Shown here: piece by piece, positions 16,562 to 24,889 of the stretch | Layout of the letters: the number at the start of each line of letters is the position of its first letter | Position numbering within the stretch: the first letter of the stretch is position 1 | Assembly (NCBI GenBank): GCA_023428755.1 | Contig: JAEYWX010000012.1 | Span: forward strand, 62,001-126,000 | Source of the DNA: Bacteroidota bacterium | Lineage (GTDB): Bacteria > Bacteroidota > Bacteroidia > Chitinophagales > Chitinophagaceae | Direction of reading: 5' to 3' | DNA length: 64,000 nt | Position numbers and translations under genes: made by a program | Notes under the pieces: model-generated | What the model saw: the letters and a program-made list of their open reading frames with translations, nothing else | Told to the model about the DNA's origin: nothing | The model's database searches: none

Positions 16562-18097
16562 TTATTCTTTTCGCCTGATAACAATAGAGGAGCTTTTGTT
16601 GAGTGTTGAACTGAAGTTTACCTGGTAACGTTGCTCATTGGTTGTAATAACCAACAGCCCGGTGTTTGGCGGAATAGAACCAAGATTTTCGGCAAACAAT
16701 GTTAGCTGTACAACCTCGCCGGGCTTAATAGCGATCATGTGTTTAAATGCCTGTGCACGTAAACCTACTTTGGTAACAACAAGTTCGTTGTTTAGAAAAA
16801 CGCTCACTGTATCACCATCAATTTCACCATTGTCATACAATGATAACAACACACTATCGCCGGTTACTTCGAGTGCATCGATGATCTCAGTGGTGCGTTT
16901 AATGATCATGGGATTATTGATCACAGGCGGTTTGCCGGATGCAACAGGTTGATTTTGCATTGCATCGGTATCTACTTTTCCAATGGAGGTAATACTTGTT
17001 TCAGTCTGTTGTTGCACCGGCGGATTAGTTACTACAGGCGTAACAGGTTTGCTGTTGTTTCCTGTTGTTGTCTGAGGCTGTGTTACAGCAGCAGTATTAT
17101 TTTTTACTGAATCTTTTGTTGCAGGTGGTTTGTTAGTTGGCTGATTTGTTTGCTGCTTCTGCTGGTTAACAACCACATCTGTTTTTTGTGTGTTCACCTG
17201 TTGCTGATTAGTGCCAGTAGGATTTGTTTTCACATTGTCTTTCGACACAGTGGTTTCTGGTTTATTGGTAGTGGGGTTCGTTGTTTGTTGCTTTGGCTGG
17301 TTAATCACCACATCTGTTTTTTGTGTAGTCACCTGTTGCTGATTAGTTGCAGCAACAGTATTTGTTTTTACCGAGTCCTTTACGATGGTTGATGGTATGT
17401 TAGAAGTTGGATTTGTTATTTGCTGGTTATTTGTAGCAACAGTGTTTGCTGCCACTGTGTCTTTAGCAGGTGTAGATGCTTTGTCGTTAGGTTTGTTTTC
17501 TTGTTGTTTTGGCTGGTCAACAGCTACATCGTTTTTTTCTGTTTGTTTTGTTGTTACCGGTGCAGATACAAGCACCGTTTGTGGTTTTGCTTTTTCCTCA
17601 AAGAGCATTTCTTTTGCCAGATTCTTTTCCTCGAGCCGTTTGTATAATTGGGTAGATAAATAGTTTTTTTCTCTTTTAACGATAAGTTTACCCGGCATTG
17701 CATAAAGATTTCTTGATGCCGATGTGTTCCAGTCACCGGTTAAAACAGTAGCTGTATCGGCAATATCTTTAATGTTAAACATGTACACAGTTTTAATTCC
17801 TGTCCGTTTTTCTTTAAAGTTATTTGATACAGATTTTTCATCTTCAACAATTAAAATATCATCCTTTATACGTGCTTTTACTTTAACTAGGTTGTAGTAT
17901 AAAACATCATTGATGAGAAAAAGACGTTGACAATAGCCATAATATTCACCATTTTTTTCTTTGAGAGTAAGTTCAAAATCTACAGTGTAGCTTAAACTAT
18001 CAGAGACCATTTTTCCCCGATACACACCAGTCACCACCTGTGATGTTGCAGCAAAGGAGAGGAGGAAAGAGATGAATAGAAGTAATAAGTTTTTCAT
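16562..18097 (-). CDS. Exported protein with long Q/T/N/P-rich repeat linker
   Basis: 511 residues. Signal peptide KNLLLLFISFLLSFAATSQ, then an N-terminal domain starting VVTGVYRGKM like its paralogue downstream. Residues about 180-380 form a low-complexity linker of Q, T, N, K and P. The C-terminal domain (about 405-511) repeats the paralogue's SLYDNGEIDGDTVSVFLNNE and FAENLGSIPPNTGLLVI. The linker contains tandem copies of a roughly 45-residue unit (TQKTDVVINQPKQQ and TQKTDVVVNQQKQQ). It is presumably secreted or surface-held, the linker acting as a spacer. Confidence 0.7.
   Translation of the reverse strand: MKNLLLLFISFLLSFAATSQVVTGVYRGKMVSDSLSYTVDFELTLKEKNGEYYGYCQRLFLINDVLYYNLVKVKARIKDDILIVEDEKSVSNNFKEKRTGIKTVYMFNIKDIADTATVLTGDWNTSASRNLYAMPGKLIVKREKNYLSTQLYKRLEEKNLAKEMLFEEKAKPQTVLVSAPVTTKQTEKNDVAVDQPKQQENKPNDKASTPAKDTVAANTVATNNQQITNPTSNIPSTIVKDSVKTNTVAATNQQQVTTQKTDVVINQPKQQTTNPTTNKPETTVSKDNVKTNPTGTNQQQVNTQKTDVVVNQQKQQTNQPTNKPPATKDSVKNNTAAVTQPQTTTGNNSKPVTPVVTNPPVQQQTETSITSIGKVDTDAMQNQPVASGKPPVINNPMIIKRTTEIIDALEVTGDSVLLSLYDNGEIDGDTVSVFLNNELVVTKVGLRAQAFKHMIAIKPGEVVQLTLFAENLGSIPPNTGLLVITTNEQRYQVNFSSTLNKSSSIVIRRKE
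17160..17400. repeat. Tandem coding repeat, period about 135 bases
   Basis: Two copies begin near 17164 and 17298 with almost the same sequence (GGTTAACAACCACATCTG and GGTTAATCACCACATCTG, each followed by T6GTGT and then CACCTGTTGCTGATTAG). They encode the linker repeats of the protein at 16562-18097. Copy number could vary between strains. Confidence 0.7.
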
Positions 18098-18121
18098 GTA
18101 TTCAGAGTTTCGCCGAGGCTC

Positions 18122-19189
18122 TTATTGCGGAACCTGTAGCTGTAAAAGTTGTTTGGTATTGGATTCATCAACGGTTTTACAGGGTATTTTGTATAATAAC
18201 GCTTCCAGGTTCTCTCTATTATGCAGCCCCTTGGAATACCATTTATCATAATAGGTAAGTAAGATACGAAAACAATCTTCTACCCTGTCTTCGATCAATG
18301 CATTCACAGCTTCTTTAGTTTCGAGGCCACCCAGTCTTTTTTTGATACGGATCACAGCATTGACCAATCGTTCTTTTTCAAGCTTGCCGTATTCAGCCAC
18401 AATATGTTTTAAGCGTTCATCAAACGGAATGTCAATAAAAAATACCTGTGTTTTACGCATCTGGTGCCAGATACTGATGGGTATATTAACATCGCCGATG
18501 CGTTGACTTTCGTCTTCTAACCAAATGGTGTTTTGAGAACCGGCAGCGTGTAATGCCAGTGCCAGTTTATTTTCAAACTGTTCCTGTGATGGTTGTACAG
18601 GCATGCCAATATTTCCAAAGGCCGATCCTTTGTGATGAGCCAATCCTTCAAGGTTGATCGTTGTCTCCCCAGCTTTTTGCAGGTTGTTCAGCAAATAGGT
18701 TTTGCCACTGCCGGTGTAACCTCCCAATATGCGAAAGGAATATTGTTTTTCAAACTGCTGTAACGTCCATCGGCGAAAAGCTTTGTAACCACCGGCAAGA
18801 CTATACACTTTAAACCCGTATAGATCCAGCAGCCAAGCTACTGCACCACTTCTCATTCCTCCCCGCCAGCAGTGCACAAGCAATGTTTTATTTGCTGATG
18901 CTTCTTTGCCTTTTGTCTTTTGCCAATTTTCGATTATTCCTTCTGCTTCCTCTACCATCTTCCGCATCTTGCCACCAAAATAATCAAGACCAAATTTAAT
19001 GGCCTGTTCCCTGCTTTGCTGTTTGTAAGCAGTACCTACTACTTTGCGTTCTTCATCACTAAATAAAGGAAACGAGTTGGCTCCGGGAATATGTGCATGG
19101 TTATATTCTCCCGGACTGCGTACATCCAGCACCGGGTATTGTTGTGCTAAACGGAGAAATTCTTCGATATCAATTTTGTGAACGGGCAT
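18122..19189 (-). CDS. mnmH: tRNA 2-selenouridine synthase MnmH (SelU)
   Basis: Replaces sulfur by selenium at 2-thiouridine-34 of several tRNAs through a geranylated intermediate. The N-terminal rhodanese domain has its active Cys107 in LLVHCWRGGMRSGAVAWL. The C-terminal nucleotide-binding half carries a P-loop GGYTGSGKT (156-164) and the EDESQRIGDV motif. Length 355 is right. It needs selenophosphate from SelD, whose gene lies 2.5 kb downstream on the same strand, separated by the two exported paralogues. Confidence 0.95.
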   Translation of the reverse strand: MPVHKIDIEEFLRLAQQYPVLDVRSPGEYNHAHIPGANSFPLFSDEERKVVGTAYKQQSREQAIKFGLDYFGGKMRKMVEEAEGIIENWQKTKGKEASANKTLLVHCWRGGMRSGAVAWLLDLYGFKVYSLAGGYKAFRRWTLQQFEKQYSFRILGGYTGSGKTYLLNNLQKAGETTINLEGLAHHKGSAFGNIGMPVQPSQEQFENKLALALHAAGSQNTIWLEDESQRIGDVNIPISIWHQMRKTQVFFIDIPFDERLKHIVAEYGKLEKERLVNAVIRIKKRLGGLETKEAVNALIEDRVEDCFRILLTYYDKWYSKGLHNRENLEALLYKIPCKTVDESNTKQLLQLQVPQ

Positions 19190-19200
19190 CTGTTACAAAG

Positions 19201-19395
19201 TTAAACTTCTCTGTTTCTTCGTGCAGCAACAATTGAAATGAGCCAAAGTACCAGCGACAATGAGAAGAACACGATGGTTACTTTTTTCGCAATTAAAAAC
19301 AGCGACAGATCACTGGTTAAAAACCAGGCATAACACATTACCAGAAATGCAAGTATGCCAACGACACGGCAAATATTTCCAATTGACTGGAGCAT
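19201..19395 (-). CDS. Small two-helix membrane protein
   Basis: 64 residues with two hydrophobic helices (about 9-28 and 38-57) and a basic tail AARRNREV. No family recognised. It starts 43 bases downstream of the next lipoprotein's stop, behind a terminator, and ends 11 bases before mnmH. Confidence 0.55.
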   Translation of the reverse strand: MLQSIGNICRVVGILAFLVMCYAWFLTSDLSLFLIAKKVTIVFFSLSLVLWLISIVAARRNREV

Positions 19396-19403
19396 GTAGA
19401 ATG

Positions 19404-19431
19404 AAAAAAGTCCTGCTTGGGAAAGCAGGAC
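19404..19431 (-). terminator. Terminator after the small acidic lipoprotein
   Basis: Stem GTCCTGC (19410-19416) with GCAGGAC (19425-19431). Read on the minus strand it is followed by a T-run (complement of 19404-19409). It lies just after the stop of the gene at 19439-19708. Confidence 0.75.
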
Positions 19432-19438
19432 TGGTATT

Positions 19439-19708
19439 TTAGTTTTCTTTGATTTCGATGTTTACTTCTTTTCCCTTCTTCTCCAGATTCACCTTTCCAC
19501 CATCACCAGTTTTGATTTCAACTTTTCCATCTTTGCCTTCGATCTTGATCCCGTCTTTGGAATTGATTTTGATGCTTACACTATCTTTTCCGTCAGCATC
19601 GTTAATCTCAATTTTACTTTCACTTTTTTCTTTTTCATTATCACTTTTTTGCGTGTCATCGCAACTTAAGAGAAATAAGAAAAGGGCAGATGCTAATAGT
19701 TGTTTCAT
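19439..19708 (-). CDS. Small, highly charged lipoprotein
   Basis: 89 residues, start at ATG 19708 to give signal KQLLASALFLFLLSC (Cys at residue 15). The mature part is almost entirely short repeats of K/E/D/G with alternating hydrophobics (SIKINSKDGIKIEGKDGKVE), likely a beta-solenoid-like ladder. Function unknown. It lies 19 bases downstream of rho and may be read from it. Confidence 0.6.
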   Translation of the reverse strand: MKQLLASALFLFLLSCDDTQKSDNEKEKSESKIEINDADGKDSVSIKINSKDGIKIEGKDGKVEIKTGDGGKVNLEKKGKEVNIEIKEN

Positions 19709-19727
19709 ACTTGTTATATAAAAGGGG

Positions 19728-21383
19728 TTAACCATTCATGCTGATGAGGAACTCATTGTTGTCTTTGGTTCCACGCATATGTTGCAGCAATGTGTTGATA
19801 GCTTCTTCCGTATTCATATCGCTTATATGTTTACGCAATACCCACATACGTTTTGCTGTATCCTTATCAAGCAACAGGTCATCACGACGTGTACTTGATG
19901 CCACAATATCGATAGCCGGGAATACACGACGGTTGGCGAGTTTGCGGTCAAGCGCTAATTCCATATTACCGGTTCCTTTAAATTCTTCAAAGATCACCTC
20001 ATCCATTTTACTGCCTGTATCAACCAGTGCAGTAGCAATGATGGTTAATGAGCCACCGTTTTCAATTTTACGGGCAGCACCAAAAAACTGTTTTGGTTTT
20101 TGCATGGCGTTTGCTTCCACACCACCACTCAACACTTTACCACTGGAAGGTGCCACGGTATTATGCGCACGTGCCAAACGGGTGATTGAATCAAGCAGAA
20201 TTACAACATCGTGTCCGCACTCTACAAGGCGTTTTGCTTTTTGCAAAGCGATGGTACTTACTTTCACGTGTTTCTCTGCCGGCTCATCAAACGTACTGGC
20301 AATTACTTCAGCTTTCACACTACGTTCCATATCAGTTACCTCTTCCGGACGTTCATCAACCAAAACAATCATTAAATAACATTCGGGATGGTTGGCTGCA
20401 ATGGCATTTGCCAGTTCTTTCAACAACATCGTTTTACCCGTTTTTGGCTGGGCAACGATCAATCCACGCTGGCCTTTACCTATCGGGGTAAACAGGTCCA
20501 TGATACGTGTGCTGTAATTATTGGAAGTAGTAGCAAGATTTAATTTCTCGTAAGGAAATAACGGTGTGAGATAATCAAACGGTACACGGTCACGTACTTC
20601 ATCCGGACGTTTTCCATTGATGGTATCTACTTTCAGTAACGCAAAATATTTTTCACCTTCTTTCGGCGGACGAACAGAGCCATACACCGTATCACCTGTT
20701 TTTAAGCCAAACAACTTGATCTGTGAAGGTGATACATATACATCATCCGGGCTGGATAAATAGTTATAATCACTGCTGCGTAAGAAACCGTAACCATCCG
20801 GCATCATTTCCAACACACCTTCGCCCTGGATAATTCCATCGAACTCGATGTTGAATGCCTGTTCACGTTTATTGTGTTGAGGACGCTGTTGCTGCTGTTG
20901 TGCAGGGCGCTGTTCATTTGGTTGCGGGTTCTCGGCTTCCTGATTTGATTCAGCTAATATTTCGCTGAGTTCCATTTCCGGTGGGCCGGCCACAAAATCA
21001 TCTTCACCGGGTAATGTAAATCCTGGAGGGATAATGGGTTCGGGCAAAGGCTGCTCTGTTTTTTTCACTACTTTCTTTGGCGATGAAACAGGTTCTTCTT
21101 TCTTTTTACGACCGCCTTTCGCAGCCGGAGCGGTAGTTTCCTTATCGCCACTTTCCACAACAGCTTCTTCAGTACCGGAAGCAGTAGTGGTTTTTACAAT
21201 TCGTTTGCGTTTGCCTTTTTCTTCGGCACCTTTGTTTTCACTTGCCATAACCGCCTGTTTATCGAGGATTTTATAAATAAGTTCTTGCTTGTCCATTTTC
21301 TTGGCGCCGGTCAGTTTCAGTTGCTCAGCAATATCAAGCAACTCAGGAACGAGCATGTCGTTCAGTTGGAGGATGTCGTACAT
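19728..21383 (-). CDS. rho: Transcription termination factor Rho
   Basis: Hexameric RNA-dependent ATPase and translocase that ends untranslated transcripts. N-terminal helical domain (residues 1-50) is followed by a long charged, Q-rich insert (about 50-175, with a Q5 run), typical of Bacteroidota Rho. The RNA-binding cold-shock-like domain follows (GEGVLEMMPDGYGFLRSS), then the ATPase: Walker A AQPKTGKT at 311-318, Walker B VVILLD at 393-398, the Q-loop/R-loop region and arginine finger segment. Length 551 exceeds the 419 of E. coli because of the insert. Confidence 0.97.
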   Translation of the reverse strand: MYDILQLNDMLVPELLDIAEQLKLTGAKKMDKQELIYKILDKQAVMASENKGAEEKGKRKRIVKTTTASGTEEAVVESGDKETTAPAAKGGRKKKEEPVSSPKKVVKKTEQPLPEPIIPPGFTLPGEDDFVAGPPEMELSEILAESNQEAENPQPNEQRPAQQQQQRPQHNKREQAFNIEFDGIIQGEGVLEMMPDGYGFLRSSDYNYLSSPDDVYVSPSQIKLFGLKTGDTVYGSVRPPKEGEKYFALLKVDTINGKRPDEVRDRVPFDYLTPLFPYEKLNLATTSNNYSTRIMDLFTPIGKGQRGLIVAQPKTGKTMLLKELANAIAANHPECYLMIVLVDERPEEVTDMERSVKAEVIASTFDEPAEKHVKVSTIALQKAKRLVECGHDVVILLDSITRLARAHNTVAPSSGKVLSGGVEANAMQKPKQFFGAARKIENGGSLTIIATALVDTGSKMDEVIFEEFKGTGNMELALDRKLANRRVFPAIDIVASSTRRDDLLLDKDTAKRMWVLRKHISDMNTEEAINTLLQHMRGTKDNNEFLISMNG

Positions 21384-21648
21384 AAAAGATGATTCGTTAA
21401 CACGGATAGTTAAAACCTGGGACTTGTTTTTAGATCTGTAAGTTTGAATTGATGTGTTTAAGGGAACTTGGAACGACCGAATTTGATGAGCTTTGGAAGA
21501 TCGGATTTTAAATTTCGGTCAGAATCCACTGCAATGTTACAGGAAATTTGGATAAAGCAAAAAAAAACGTACAAATTGGTGAAAACATCAAATTGCAGGA
21601 TTCTTTGCCCGGGCTGGTAAATTACAAGCTTTCCAAGAATGGAGTAAT
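21384..21648. other. Intergenic region between rho and asnS
   Basis: About 270 bases between divergent genes. Apart from the asnS -7 element at its right edge I see no strong hairpin or open frame. A long rho leader on the minus strand is possible, as rho is often autoregulated, but nothing specific shows it. Confidence 0.4.
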
Positions 21649-21656
21649 TATCTTTG
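21649..21656 (+). promoter_or_regulatory. -7 element of asnS
   Basis: TATCTTTG matches TAnnTTTG and lies 21 bases before the asnS ATG at 21678. No clear -33 TTG is present at the usual spacing. Confidence 0.5.
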
Positions 21657-21677
21657 CCGCTCAAAATTTCAGTGTTT

Positions 21678-23126
21678 ATGTTCAACAAACGGATCAAGAT
21701 CAAGGAATTGCTCTCTTGGGAGCCACAGCAGCAGGAAGTAACGGTAATGGGTTGGGTGCGTACATTTCGTAACAATCAGTTTATTGCCCTCAATGATGGC
21801 AGCACCAATAATAACCTGCAGGTGGTTTTGGAGTTGGGCAAATTTGATGAAGAGTTGTTGAAACGTATCACAACTTCTGCTTCGTTGAAAGTAAGCGGTA
21901 CTGTGTTGCCTTCTTTAGGCAAAGGACAAAAACTGGAGTTAAAAGCAAACGCTATCGAAATCTTCGGCGACAGCGATGCTGAAAAATATCCGCTGCAGCC
22001 CAAAAAACATAGTCTTGAGTTCTTACGGGAAATCGCTCATTTGCGTTTCCGAACCAACACATTTGGCTCTGTTTTTCGTTTGCGCCATGCACTGGCTTTT
22101 GCCGTTCATAAGTTTTACAATGAGAAGGGGTTTGTCTATTTGCATACACCCATCATTACCGCCAGTGATGCCGAAGGTGCCGGTGAAATGTTTCGGGTAT
22201 CAACCTTGCCATTTGATAATCCTCCACGTAACGAAGATGGAAGTATTAATTATAAAGAAGATTTCTTTGGTCGTGCTACGAACCTAACTGTGAGCGGACA
22301 ACTGGAAGGCGAATTGGGTGCAACTGCATTTGGGGAGATCTATACATTCGGCCCAACATTCCGTGCAGAGAATTCGAACACCGCCCGGCACTTGGCAGAG
22401 TTCTGGATGATTGAACCGGAAATGGCGTTCTGCGATCTGGAAGACAACATGAATTTAGCCGAAGAGTTTATCAAATACATCATCCGTTATGCTATGGACA
22501 ACAACCGTGAAGATCTTGAATTTCTTGCACAGCGGTTGGCCGATGAAGAAAAGCAATTGCCGCAAGACAAGCGCAGTGAAATGGGCTTGATTGAAAAACT
22601 TGAGTTTGTGTTGAACAATGATTTTGAACGTATCACTTATACACAGGCAATTGATATTTTATTACAATCTCCGGCCTACAAAAAGAAAAAGTTTCAATAT
22701 GACGTAAAGTGGGGTATTGATATGCAGAGTGAGCACGAACGTTATCTGGTTGAAAAGCATTTCAAAAAACCAGTGATCGTAACAAATTACCCTGCAGCGA
22801 TCAAAGCCTTTTATATGCGACAGGATGACGGTTGTGAACCAGGTAAAGAAACAGTAGCAGCCATGGATATATTAGCTCCTGGCATCGGAGAAATTGTTGG
22901 TGGATCGCAACGGGAAGAGCGGATCGACAAATTGATGAAACGGATGGAGGAAATGCACGTACCTGCCGAAGAGTTATGGTGGTACTTAGATACACGCCGT
23001 TTTGGTACGGTTCCACATGCAGGCTTTGGACTTGGCTTTGAACGAATGGTGCAGTTTGTAACAGGTATGGGCAATATTCGTGATGTAATTGCCTTCCCCC
23101 GAACACCGAAGAACTGTGAGTTTTAA
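21678..23126 (+). CDS. asnS: Asparagine-tRNA ligase
   Basis: Class IIb aminoacyl-tRNA synthetase, 482 residues. N-terminal OB-fold anticodon-binding domain (VTVMGWVRTFRNNQFIALND). The catalytic domain has motif 2 FGPTFRAENSNTARHLAEFW and motif 3 GFGLGFERMVQFVTG, plus HTPIITASDAEGAGEMF. The loop FFGRATNLTVSGQLEGELGA marks AsnRS rather than AspRS. ATG 21678 (MFNKRIKIKEL) is the start; the frame's upstream extension lies in the promoter. Confidence 0.97.
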   Translation: MFNKRIKIKELLSWEPQQQEVTVMGWVRTFRNNQFIALNDGSTNNNLQVVLELGKFDEELLKRITTSASLKVSGTVLPSLGKGQKLELKANAIEIFGDSDAEKYPLQPKKHSLEFLREIAHLRFRTNTFGSVFRLRHALAFAVHKFYNEKGFVYLHTPIITASDAEGAGEMFRVSTLPFDNPPRNEDGSINYKEDFFGRATNLTVSGQLEGELGATAFGEIYTFGPTFRAENSNTARHLAEFWMIEPEMAFCDLEDNMNLAEEFIKYIIRYAMDNNREDLEFLAQRLADEEKQLPQDKRSEMGLIEKLEFVLNNDFERITYTQAIDILLQSPAYKKKKFQYDVKWGIDMQSEHERYLVEKHFKKPVIVTNYPAAIKAFYMRQDDGCEPGKETVAAMDILAPGIGEIVGGSQREERIDKLMKRMEEMHVPAEELWWYLDTRRFGTVPHAGFGLGFERMVQFVTGMGNIRDVIAFPRTPKNCEF

Positions 23127-23168
23127 GCAACATACAGCGGAAAAAATCGTTATAGAGTTTACATATTC

Positions 23169-23855
23169 ATGTCTGCTATGCAAAAAACCTTTAATACCTG
23201 GATAGCTTTTCTGTTGCTTTTTTCTGTTTCAAGTTGTAAAAAGCAAGGAGGCACAAATTCACCTGCTGATTCGGGAGACTACCAACCTCTGACTGTAGGA
23301 AGTCAATGGACGTATACTGTAACCGGAAGCAATGCAGGCACATTTACATTTTCCGTAGTCAACAAAGACAGCACCATCAATGGACGAAACTACAAAGTGA
23401 TTGCTAATACGGCCGGTTCAAACGAGTATGTACACAAATCCGGTGGGGATTATTATCGTTATAACCCTGTTGTTGAACTCAATAATCAGGTTGTTGAGTT
23501 GTTGTATTTAAAAGACAATCTCGCTAAAGGTCAAAGCTGGACGGAAGTAAAAACAATTAATGCAACTATTACAGGTCTGGGTTTGGTTCCAATTACTGCC
23601 ACACTCGTATGTACAATTGAAGAAAAAGGAATTGATTATGTTGTCAATGGCGTAACCTTTAAGGATGTAATTAAAGTAACGGTCAATCCATCTTTTACAG
23701 CCTTTGGAGCATCCGTTCCTGTTAATTCATCCGATTTGCAATATTACTACTCACGAAACGTCGGATTGATCTATAGTAAAACCAGTTTAGTTATTTCATT
23801 GGCTTCCGTTAACTCCAGCTCGGAAACAAAATTAGGATCATATACAATCAAGTAA
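23169..23855 (+). CDS. Lipoprotein of unknown function
   Basis: 228 residues with type II signal peptide ending LLFSVSSC (Cys23). The mature part is beta-rich with the recurring pattern YQPLTVGSQWTYTVTG, seen at the start of many Bacteroidota lipoproteins of unknown role, and ends KLGSYTIK. Alternative start at 23178. The 3' end overlaps the convergent DUF2304 gene by eight bases. Confidence 0.65.
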   Translation: MSAMQKTFNTWIAFLLLFSVSSCKKQGGTNSPADSGDYQPLTVGSQWTYTVTGSNAGTFTFSVVNKDSTINGRNYKVIANTAGSNEYVHKSGGDYYRYNPVVELNNQVVELLYLKDNLAKGQSWTEVKTINATITGLGLVPITATLVCTIEEKGIDYVVNGVTFKDVIKVTVNPSFTAFGASVPVNSSDLQYYYSRNVGLIYSKTSLVISLASVNSSSETKLGSYTIK

Positions 23856-24189
23856 GGTCCGATGGACTTTGTTCTACCGCATTCCGTAACGCATCGTTGC
23901 GAATTAGAGTAGTAACTTGCTCCTCCAGTTTTCGCATCCGTGCATACAATTTCAGAAGTACAAAATAGAAGAGCAGAATACAAAGATAAAAAATTAGGTC
24001 TGCACCCCTCCCAACACCCAGTTTATTGGCAATTACATTTGTCCAGTTTGGAAACAGAATAAAAAGGACGGCTGCCGTGAACATTACAAACAGCAGAACA
24101 ACATCAGCAATTCGATTTTTCAAACGTACAAAGTAAAAAAGAGCAGTGAATAGAAAGCCTGAGATCAGAATAAGTTGAATCGCTGTCAT
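23848..24189 (-). CDS. DUF2304 family membrane protein
   Basis: 113 residues, three membrane helices then a charged coiled tail (RMRKLEEQVTTLIRNDALRN), the usual DUF2304 layout. Proteins of this family sit next to polyprenyl-phosphate glycosyltransferases and are thought to assist them. Here it overlaps the GT2 gene by four bases (ATGA), which fits that pairing. Confidence 0.8.
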   Translation of the reverse strand: MTAIQLILISGFLFTALFYFVRLKNRIADVVLLFVMFTAAVLFILFPNWTNVIANKLGVGRGADLIFYLCILLFYFVLLKLYARMRKLEEQVTTLIRNDALRNAVEQSPSDLT

Positions 24190-24866
24190 TTTAGTAATTT
24201 ATAGATTAGTAAGTCAAACAGTATACGAATGCTGTTCCAGCCCGATTGTCCTTTTTGGAGCGAATAGTGGTTGTAAATAACCACAACCGGCACTTCTTTG
24301 AAGCGCAGACTATACTTTTTTATCGACAATAGAATTGCTGAAGCGTGTGCCATCCTGTTTTCACGAATTGCTGATAATTGAGCGGCTTTTCGATTCATGG
24401 CACGCAATCCATTATGTGCATCAGTAAGCAGAAAGCCAGTGAAGAGAAAGTTTACAATACGGGCGCAGTGCAGCAAAATTTTCCGACGATAAGGAAGCCT
24501 TGTAGCTGAAACTAAAAACCTTGAACCAAAAACAATATCTGCCTGATTATTTATTACAGGTTCTATTAATTGTTCAATATCAGACACCCGGTGCTGTCCG
24601 TCTGCATCAAAATGTACGAGTACAGTTGCTCCTTTTTTTAATGCATACTCAGTTCCTGTTTGTAATGCAGCGCCTTGCCCCAGGTTTTGCTGATGACGTA
24701 GGATGGCGATCGGCAAATTTGTAAGCACCTCCGATTGGGATCTAATGGAACCATCGTCAACGACAACTATATGCTCATATTTCTGCAACAGTTCTTGAAC
24801 TGTTTGTCGAAGCACAGCTTCCTCATTGTATGCCGGAACAATTATATAAACAGCTTGCGAATTCAT
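24186..24866 (-). CDS. GT2 family glycosyltransferase (dolichyl-phosphate-mannose synthase-like)
   Basis: 226 residues with the GT-A fold signatures VYIIVPAYNEEAVLRQTV, VVVDDGS, LGQGAALQTG and HFDADGQH (DxD-like metal site). No C-terminal membrane helices, so it is a peripheral enzyme. It probably transfers a sugar from a nucleotide donor to a polyprenyl phosphate, giving the donor for the membrane GT-C enzyme encoded next upstream. Confidence 0.88.
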   Translation of the reverse strand: MNSQAVYIIVPAYNEEAVLRQTVQELLQKYEHIVVVDDGSIRSQSEVLTNLPIAILRHQQNLGQGAALQTGTEYALKKGATVLVHFDADGQHRVSDIEQLIEPVINNQADIVFGSRFLVSATRLPYRRKILLHCARIVNFLFTGFLLTDAHNGLRAMNRKAAQLSAIRENRMAHASAILLSIKKYSLRFKEVPVVVIYNHYSLQKGQSGWNSIRILFDLLIYKLLK

Positions 24867-24889
24867 TCAGAAAGTGAAGGATAAAAACA

